This document shows, piece after piece, positions 47,101 to 54,900 of a stretch of DNA of 64,000 bases. How positions within the stretch are numbered: position 1 is the stretch's first letter; each line of letters begins with the position of its first letter. The position numbers were made by a program, and so were the translations under genes. Source of the DNA: Asterias amurensis (taxonomy: Eukaryota > Echinodermata > Asteroidea > Forcipulatida > Asteriidae); contig NC_092662.1 of assembly GCF_032118995.1 (NCBI RefSeq), positions 17,249,701-17,313,700 on the forward strand, given 5' to 3'. The notes beneath the pieces were generated by a model. The model ran no database searches. It saw nothing but the letters and a program-made list of their open reading frames with translations, and was not told the DNA's origin.

Positions 47101-50100
47101 TCACATCTTAATTCTTAGTAACTCATTTAGCAGGCGCCTCAAATATTTCATAATTGGAATTTTATCCATGATACATTCAATGTGTTTATAAGCCCGCAAC
47201 ATTTATCTAACTTAAAAATGGAATTCAACATTAAAAATGAGTATTAAAATAATCCAAGAAATAAATGTTGGACTAAAATTTCAAAAGCGAAATTCAATGG
47301 CCACTAAATTTTGTTTGTAAACAGTTACTTCGGAACCAGGTGTTTTTGTACACAAGTTTATGAGGCATGTTACACTGACATCACACAAAAATATAAACAC
47401 TAATTCGTCTACAAGCTTTTCTGAGGAATGATTTGAACTTGGGTTCACAGAGGTGAAAGGGAGAGCAAGATACCACTTAGCCAACCTGGGCCTTGTGATT
47501 TTACGTGACCTTTTATAATTTTAAACAAGTGGTGTTCCGGGCTTATTGCCTGAACACCTTATAAAACCCAAAGTTGCATAAAACAACTTGAATCCTAAAC
47601 CATGACCAAAATGATTAAAGGCACTGGACACTCTTGGTAAATACTCAAAATAATGTTTAGCAAAATAAAACTGTTGAGAGTATAAAACATTGTGAGAAAC
47701 GGCCCCCTCTTGAATGACCCAATTGAGTCAAAATTTTCACAGATTTGTTATATTATGCATGGGATATACACCAAATGAGAATACTGGTCTTTAACAATTA
47801 CCAAAGGTGTCTGTCCATTGCCTTTCAACCCTACTTTTTAACACTCAACCTGTAGGGTAGGATCTATGCTTGGGTAGCCCGGTAGACCAGGTAGAAGAAT
47901 GAAGACTGGTACCACAGACATCCCTCTTTATCCACCTTTTGTCATTTAAATTATATACTTAAGAGAGAATTCCAGGAATGTGGTATTATAGGAAGACTGG
48001 GTACTGAACACCTATAGTGAATGTGAAAGTTACCCACTCAACTAACACTTTCAATGGTGATATTTTCCAGTTCATACTTTCCTCACAACGCTTGCGTGAT
48101 ACTCGTACTGGTTGAGTAAGATTCATTCAACAGGAATCCTTTCAGAATGTTTAAGCATGGAACGAGACGTTTTGTTCGGTTTTCTGGTTGTTTGGTTTTC
48201 ATCGCCTTTAGAGCTGGGTGAGGGGTGTGTGTGTGTAAAACATAATCTGTCCTCTTTATGACCGTAAGAAATACACAAACAAATCAAAGCCCACCTGAAT
48301 CTGTGATTCTGCTGGAAAGCTGTAAATGTGTAAAATGAGACTCAATAATGTTTCAAAGCCCTCAGCCAAAGTTGTACTTGGCTGTTTAGCAATACCGTAC
48401 ATAACTCATATTAAGAAGTTTTTTCCTGACATAATAATTGTTATTTATAACATTAAAAAGCATACTAGCTTTTCATTTCACATTGTTTTTCCCCTTAAAT
48501 TTTTTATGTTAACCTTTCTCCAGGTTAGACCACTGGAAAGCCTACCTAAATTGTAAAACATTTCTGAAAAAGGGTTGTTTAAATTTCTTAATATATTTGC
48601 GATACATAAGTTTATATTTTCAAACGAGACCAGATTTTTTAAGAGAAACAACACAAATTCCAAGATGGTCAAATTTCCAAGCAGGTTTTGTCAGTAATAC
48701 CATTTCTTCCTCCATGGTAATAAACAGTGTCTTGATTCTCTGAAACTGTACACAACCAGCAGCTGCATTTGAAATTATTTCTACACCAATCAGTTTTCCT
48801 TTCTAAAAGGAAATAAAACTACACTAGCAATCAGTGATTTTAGACCATGGACCTATCTTCAAGTCCAGGTTTACAGATGTGATAAAAGATATATATGTCC
48901 CATGTAGAGCATCATAACACAGCAGGGCTCCCATATTACATGTCTGTCTAGACGTGGCAAAGTTCACATACAAAGGTGCAATGCCGTCAAACTCAAGCTA
49001 TGGGGAAATGTTCCGACAATGGTTGGGTCTGTCCAATAGATTGTGAAGTGTTCCCAATTACACTTGGGAAAGTCATCAAGATCACATGAATGAGATGCAT
49101 ACATATTTCCATACTACAAAGTATAAAACCACAACTGGGTCTTTTTTGTCACAAAATTAAATCGTCCGGACAGATTTATTAACAAGAAATAAATTAGAAT
49201 TCAAAACAGTTATTCATATCCAACCAATATTGCAACTAGATTTTGTGCTAATTTTGGCTTAGAAAAATGTTTAAGCTTTTAAAATGGATTCTTAAGTTGA
49301 GAAAATTTACATTTGCACTATTCATTGATGGTTTGTCACCAATTGAAATAGTCTCATAGTATCATGATGTCATTTTATTGATTGGTTGCAACTCGGTTTT
49401 ATGCTTTGATGACAATTATGTAAATCTTATTTACATGTATTGTGAAACAAATCAATACATGTAAATAGTAAACTTGTACAACACTAGCTATTTCTATTTT
49501 GTTACAAAGTTAGCTTTTTCTACTTCAGAATGGATCTATTAACTTTTGAATGACAATGTAGTAGCCCAATAAAGCTAGTGCCATATTTTGGAGCCATGCT
49601 CTGTGCTCAGTGTCAAGACTTATTGATATAATTTTATCATTTATACTAACAGGACAAACTACCGTGAAATGAGTCCAGAGTAAAGTTAAAGCATACGTTA
49701 TACAAAATAATTTAGACCCAGTAACTGGGGCGCTGTACTCAACACTCAAGTTGGGATGGAACAGTACGACTGATTACAGCGCCCCAGGTACTGGGTCTAG
49801 TTGCGATTATCGTTACCCTCAATCACTGTACCCTAAAACACTTCCTGCCTGGAACTTACTACCCGAGTCAATCCGCGGTGCACCAACTCTGGATAAATTC
49901 AAGGATCTCCTACTTAAAATTGAGTTGGCTGATCTATATAACAAAAATTAGTGTATACCGCCTCCTTGCATCGCGCGTTCTGTACGGGATAGCCACAACA
50001 GGCGTTTGTACAGTAACTGACAGATGCAGATGCAGATGCAGAATCAAGGGTTACGACTATCGCAACTAGATTAACACATCACAATGATCAGCACAACTTC

Positions 50101-50684
50101 CCTAAACACCAGCCCTCTTTACGTGCGACTGCATGCCATATCACACAAGATTCTCTTAAGTCTTAGACAGCGAAGAGAGTCAACAGATTCAGAAAGGTAC
50201 ACTGTAGAAACCTCAAAAGAACTACCCCAGTCATGCTAGTCCTATTTTATCTATTCATTTGAACATTTTTTGTTGTTCTTGTTTTTATATTACTAATTTT
50301 CCCTTTTACATTACCCACACAGAGACACATTTGATGTGATTCAAGTCAAGCACTACATCAAACCACAGAGGAAAAAAATAAGTAATTATTTAAAATAACT
50401 GAATACATTAATTATTGATTAACATTATATTTATTTTAACAGTCTTTTTAAATCATTTATTGATTAACATTATAATTAATTTAACAGTCTTTTTTATCAT
50501 TTATTCAAAATACTCAAATGGAAAATATGGTATGGACAGTCAGTTCAGTCTGACTCAGACAAATTGTACAACAAGAAGTACAACAACGAACAACAACAGA
50601 CAGATCATCAGTTTTGAGAACCACAAAATGCTTACCATCCTCCACAAAAAAATCATCATCATAGTCAGGTATACAGTCACCCAT
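38179..50684 (-). CDS. TIR domain fused to TMEM268 (DUF4481)-like membrane protein
   Basis: Exons, from the start: 50684-50636, 44515-43907, 43591-43544, 42980-42868, 42589-42320, 41529-41419, 40908-40873, 39991-39935, 39418-39293, 38334-38179 (TGA). Every junction is AG/GT and the phases agree; total 1,575 nt, 524 aa. Residues 1-91 are acidic and without a signal peptide. Residues 92-220 form a TIR domain: box 1 HAFFCYSKDDEEWV, box 2 NELDPGN, then LSPDFVLSQWCTYE (Glu167) and box 3 NFWQKF. Residues 236-524 follow TMEM268: a VPQSDY segment, two transmembrane helices (about 301-322 and 335-358), TLVGMTDCFSAC followed by LHFIYYDLRKC (vertebrate LLGVTDTVEGC and LWFVYFDLENC), and a C-terminal SYVHKLI...LP block. 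Both ends should face the cytosol. Vertebrate TMEM268 (about 340 aa) has no TIR. Glu167 sits where NADase TIRs have the catalytic Glu, but adaptor TIRs also have it, so activity is undecided. Confidence 0.85.
38420..38512 (-). repeat. SINE family H tail (antisense)
   Basis: It contains 'ttcggggataaagaatatta', 'ttttacccatatacacc' and 'cactgtatactcagtacttt', the reversed 3' part of the family. It lies in the last intron of the TIR-TMEM268 gene. Confidence 0.7.
38720..38759. repeat. Perfect 16-bp inverted repeat
   Basis: The arms at 38720-38735 (ending 'tttggtttg') and 38744-38759 (starting 'caaaccaaa') are exact complements around an 8-nt loop. It is in the last intron of the TIR-TMEM268 gene. 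Function is unknown. Confidence 0.8.
39165..39245 (-). repeat. tRNA-derived SINE head (antisense)
   Basis: Reversed, it shows a strong A box 'tagctcagttggtagagcg' and a B-box region 'ttaattcgaatcccactc'. The spacing is tRNA-like, but the acceptor stem does not pair and the B box is altered, so it is read as a SINE rather than a functional tRNA gene. Confidence 0.6.
40101..40230. mobile_element. Family G palindromic MITE
   Basis: The ends 'taagcctttttgaggtatgg' and 'ccatatctaaaaaaaggctt' are inverted repeats enclosing 'gcactgtttggtttgggtg' and 'aaatttacccaaaact'. A second copy is at 59758-59887. It is intronic in the TIR-TMEM268 gene. Confidence 0.78.
40564..40574. repeat. Poly-C tract (11 C)
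   Basis: A C homopolymer in an intron of the TIR-TMEM268 gene, next to remnants with 'gcttagcatggtcacc' that resemble family B. Confidence 0.85.
41060..41120 (-). repeat. SINE family H head (antisense)
   Basis: 'attctagatcagatgtctaa' plus 'gcaattagaccatcgagcg' is the reversed A-box region of the family. The rest is lost. It is intronic. Confidence 0.55.
41984..42281. mobile_element. Family E palindromic MITE, about 298 bp
   Basis: The termini 'agagttatatataagaacta' plus 'gagggc' and 'gccctctagttcttatatat' plus 'aactct' are perfect inverted repeats of at least 26 bp. The interior is CpG-rich and holds a three-fold 'gaacgctatgcgat' tandem at about 42118-42160. It starts about 40 bp beyond the donor of the 42320-42589 exon. 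Confidence 0.9.
43060..43505. repeat. Cluster of family C copies
   Basis: Several family C blocks lie head to tail or nested: 'aaggggcaccaaggcactgg', 'gcctctatcgcctccatgg', 'gaggcaccaaggcagtaac', 'aatggcctctgttgcctctg' and 'ggccttggtgccccttgaaa'. They suggest repeated insertion or local duplication. The cluster occupies the intron between exons 3 and 4 of the TIR-TMEM268 gene. Confidence 0.65.
45798..45974. mobile_element. Family B MITE, degenerate copy
   Basis: It runs from 'ggactaaatttcatttagct' plus 'gctt' to 'agcaactctgaaattaggcc' plus 'ct'. The interior keeps 'tgctaagcaaaatcagcagg' and 'tggctggtaatctt'. Confidence 0.65.
47615..47827. mobile_element. Family A MITE, internally deleted copy
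   Basis: It starts 'ttaaaggcactggacactc' plus 'ttggtaa' and ends 'accaaaggtgtctgtccatt' plus 'gcctttcaa'. It keeps 'cattgtgagaaacggccccc' but lacks the central block seen in the 390-bp copy. Confidence 0.75.
49709..49800. repeat. Inverted repeat beside the LINE remnant
   Basis: Left 'agacccagtaactggggcgc' plus 'tgta' and right 'tacagcgccccaggtactgg' plus 'gtct' pair almost completely around a loop of about 40 nt. The right arm overlaps the start of the LINE-like reading frame, so this may be a folded-back insertion junction. Confidence 0.7.
49751..49951 (+). pseudogene. Fragment of a non-LTR retrotransposon (LINE) ORF2 C-terminus
   Basis: The frame contains LYPKTLPAWNLLPESI then APTLDKFKDLL. 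This matches the usual end of LINE reverse-transcriptase proteins (a 'F.PRT...WN.LP..I..A.S...FK..L' pattern). No reverse-transcriptase or endonuclease domain is present upstream, so only a 5'-truncated tail remains. It lies on the plus strand in the first intron of the minus-strand TIR-TMEM268 gene. Confidence 0.65.
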
Positions 50685-51941
50685 TTCCGCCTATTCAACT
50701 AATCACCGCACCAACCGGCGGCTAGCCACGGCTCGGCCAAATATGTACCCTGGTTTGCACCGTCTGACGGAGCGTTCCCCCGGCCCGACCTCTCTAAAGG
50801 TTCACACGCTACACGGGGATTATACCGAGGTCGACGCCAGATCAGCGATCAATTAAAATGGTGGAGACAACATCAGTCACCGATGCATCAGCGGCTTGCA
50901 AACACCTGGTGTTCGAGATCGATTGAAAAGTGTAATATTCACAAACTAAGGAACATTTTGATGGAAGAAATTATCACAAGTTGGGATTAGGAAAGTTGTG
51001 GTTTTGCCACAGAAGTTTTTGAGACCCCAGTTGATCATGTAACAACAAGGAGGAAGCTTGAAGCGGTATAAGAGCGCGATGTACTGTGTGTGTGATGGGT
51101 TTACTGGGCTCGATCGGAGTTTTGTTGTGTTGTGTTGTATTTGCTCAAAATTTGTCTTTGTGCGTACGACAAATTAATCAACCTCGTGTATGAGTAGACG
51201 GACCACAGTGTGTACAATTTACCCCTGGCAAATTATATTTACCAAGAGTTTTTCACTGCAATCGATCAAGAGCGGGCGCTCTTGTGATGGAAAGTCCGAT
51301 CAGAAATATTATGGGTCGGGCGCAAAAAGGGGGTGGGGATTAAAAAAGAAGAAGTATGTTTTGCCCTTGACTTTATTAATATTAGACATGTGGACAATTG
51401 TAAGGCAGTGCTAAAAACATTCGAAATCATTTAAGTATGTTCGACTTCACTTGGAGAAGCACCATAACTCTTTTACAGGGGTGTATAATAAAATAAAAAC
51501 TCACTCAGCAGAAAATATCGTCACAGCTATAGAAATATTTCAAAAATAATCTCAAAAGCCTGGAACATTTCTGGATCCGACTAGCACTTTTCAATCTCTT
51601 TTGAATGAATGAACAAATGACAATCTTTCGGAAAACCCTCCAAATGGGAGGTGGGCGTGGGGATCGGAGATCACATCTGTTGCGCGGCGGCCGCCATCAG
51701 CAGTAATAATCGGACTATAGATAAAAACATTATTTTCACGTTTAGTTTAAGATTCTTGTATCTAAATTTGTAATGGTTTTGTCTTTTTTTTTTGTAAGAT
51801 TTCCGTGGAGATTGAAAAATAAAATTGGCATTAATGGGCCTCCGTAGGCATTGAAACTGTACGGAGAGGAGGCGTGTACAACGTCACGTGCTCGATGAGA
51901 AGTTTACATTGAGGTCAAAGGTAACTATAATAATAGACAAC
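50685..51941. promoter_or_regulatory. Shared head-to-head promoter region of the TIR-TMEM268 gene and TBC1D13
   Basis: 1,257 bp separate the two start codons. The left part (50700-50900) is CpG-rich and should hold the TIR gene leader. The right part carries 'gtgggcgtgggga' (GC-box-like, about 51650), 'gcgcggcggccgccatc' (about 51684), a CACGTG E-box at 51885-51890 in 'acgtcacgtg', and 'caacatggcggcc', a YY1-type element spanning the TBC1D13 ATG. No TATA box was placed. The middle is less CpG-rich, so two adjacent promoters are as likely as one bidirectional promoter. Confidence 0.5.
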
Positions 51942-54900
51942 ATGGCGGCCTACAGAGCGAGGTTTGTGTACATTTTATTTTTAGAAATTAAATTATACTG
52001 GCTGTTTAATGAATTGTTTTTCTCAGTTCGTGGACTGAGTTATAATACCTGACTAATTGTTCTTTTAATCTGCAGGGTTGCGGAGTTTGAAGATCTGCTG
52101 AAAGGCCCCGTAATTGATGTTAAAAAGTTGAATCAAATGTGTTCGAATGGTGGTAAGTGAAAACCGTTTTGTTGTGGATAATTGAAAACCCAAATTGACC
52201 GCGCCTGTTTTAATTTATTCCCTTTTTACTTTTTCACCAACAGTACGCTTCAGAATTGTAGCTAAACATTGTTGTTTCTTATCATACACATACAGTAACG
52301 TAAAGTTCAGTATAACTTATAAAATAATATAACTTACTTTTATGTAATGTAGTATTACTATTTACATCATTAGGAAAGAGAATTAAATTAATAATTTACT
52401 TAGCCTTAGTTTCTTAGCTGTGTTTTGCACACTCATCATGAGTTGCTTTTTCACTTCAGCCATGTCAGCCAACAAAGCCCAAAGGTATCGAACCTAGTGG
52501 GCTTCTTAACAAAAATCTTAAGCACAAGAAGGCTTGTAAAGATTCTTGATTTTTTCTTTCTTGTTTTCGCAGGGATTCCAGAATGTCCAGGCTTTAGAGC
52601 AACATGTTGGAAGGTAAGTATTAGATATGCATAGAAAATGATGACGACACATATCTTTATTATTTCTTGAGAAAAGTAAACCATGTAGGCTCTACCCAAT
52701 TGGCGGCTGCAGCTATGTAATGGGGGGGGGGGGGGGTGGGCTTGGGCTATGGATTTTCTATACTAGCCTTATAATTATATGTAGCTACAAATTCAGGTAT
52801 TGGCAATGCCTGATGACCATGTGTGAAATCATGTATTCATTATTTAATTTGCTAGTTTTGCAACGGTTGTTTATTGAAAATGAATAACAACCTATTAAAA
52901 TAACTTTGGGTAATTTAAACACAAATAAATTGTTTTTCTTTGCAGCTTCTGTTGAATTATTTACCCGCCAAAGTCAACCAATGGCCAGAGGCTCACAAAT
53001 CACAAAGGTAAGCTCCTTCAAATCTATTTTATTTTAAAAACTTTTAGAAAGGTAGTCCACCAAGATATCTGCTGCAGGTTGTTTAAACTTTGGTTTGATA
53101 AACACTTGAAAGGCTTAATTTTATTCAGTATTTTTTTTTAGTATAAAGGGGATTGATTTTCCTGTTTGTTTTCAGATCGTTGTACAGGCAGTTTCTCCAA
53201 GAGATGATCATCAAACCAGGACAGCAGCTTCAAGGCGTCACAAGAGCAGATGTGACATTTGAAGATCATGTAAGAAAATCCTTTTGATATGGTTATCAAG
53301 TAAACTCAGTACTCAAGATACTTTTCGAATTAGAAGTAAAACAAAACATGAGATCTGAATTTATTATTCAAATGAAAAAAAAATTGAACTGACAAGATAA
53401 ATATATTTTTTGGAACAAGAATATATCGTTCATATCCCATTCATATGCCATACCTGATGAGTAGAATGCTTCTCACACTTTTGCTTCAGGGAATAAACTT
53501 TCTCTTTATTGCAACAAAAATGGCACAATATCAGCTCCAACATTAAGTTGTAAACTCATCTATATCTGTAATGTCATCTTTCAGTATTGTAAAACCATTG
53601 ATGTTTTCCAAGACTTTGTTTTGTCCTTTTGGGTAGTACAACTTACAAGTGTCTTCTGTTATTGTGGCTATTATTATTCCATTGCTTTTCACAGCCTCTG
53701 AATCCCAACCCCAACAGTGAATGGTCGCAATTCTTCAAAGACAATGATATACTTCTTCAAATTGACAAAGACACAAGGTACATTAATTTTAATTGCGCTA
53801 TTGTTTCTTACAGTTATATTCTCTTTTTGCCTTTGTCTTCTCTCTTTTCCCCACAGATAAGTGTGCCTTAATCGCCAATTAGTTGCTTTTTTCTCACTCT
53901 TCCCATCTGTCATTTTGTCCTTTAACTTTTTGTGGTCAAACAGGCCCCTTCCCTCCACCCCCTTTTGTCTCCTTATTTATTGTTAACCCCTTGCTTTTTG
54001 TGCGATGCACTATACATGAATGGCATTCTTCTTATTATTCTTAAATGCTTGCATACCTTTTTAGACCCTACTCATTAAGTTTAATTTTTTTTTCTAATTT
54101 TCACTATTCTTTTTCCAGGCGGCTGCAGCCAGACATAGGGTTCTTCCAGCAAGCGACAGAATTTCCCTGTGAGGAACTGGTAGATGCATCCAATAATATT
54201 GAAACACTACGGAAAAGGGTCGAGCACACTTTACTTTACTCGGAAGATGTGGCAAAAAATAAACTTGGAATAAGTGTAAGTTTTAACCGTATCTTTAGTT
54301 TCAATATTTCCTGATACTGCTTAACCCTCCTACTGTTGGAACTTTTAATATAAGCCACTCTGTTTTTAATTAGTGTGAGGCAGACAAGTTGGTTAAATCA
54401 AAACATGGGGAGCGCGCTATAGCGATTTACAACTGAGCGTAGTACACTATCCACGATCGACGTCTTGGGCCAAGACTAACTGCTAAGCTGATGCAATTCA
54501 TAATCATACACATTAAACCAATGTTTTTATGAGAGAGACTGGCTGTTGCCAGCTTGGTGTTCGTTTGCTGGAAGTTGCCTTGACTAACACTAGAATTTTT
54601 CCAAATTTTGAGCTCATTTCATAACCATTCTCCCTGCAGACTACAACACAGAAGAAGAAGCCCAAGAGTTATGACTTTGGTCACGAGACGCTTCCAGAAG
54701 GTCAAGAAGCTCACTGGGAAGTAGTGGAGAGAATCTTATTTACCTACGCCAAGCTCAATCCTGGCCAGAGTTACGTCCAAGGAATGAATGAAATAATTGG
54801 GCCTGTCTACTATGTCTTTGCCTCAGACTCTCAAATTGAAAACAGAGGTAGGAACTTTTCGCTGTTGATTCCATAGTATATATTTGCTTTTCAACTAGGG

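Larger units (their letters stand above)
44516..50635 (-). other. First intron of the TIR-TMEM268 gene (6.1 kb)
   Basis: It is bounded by donor gtaagc next to 50636 and by an acceptor with a T-rich tract ending in 'tatcag' next to 44515. It holds a family B MITE (45798-45974), a family A fragment (47615-47827), a LINE remnant (49751-49951) and otherwise AT-rich sequence. No further coding exon was recognised. Confidence 0.65.
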
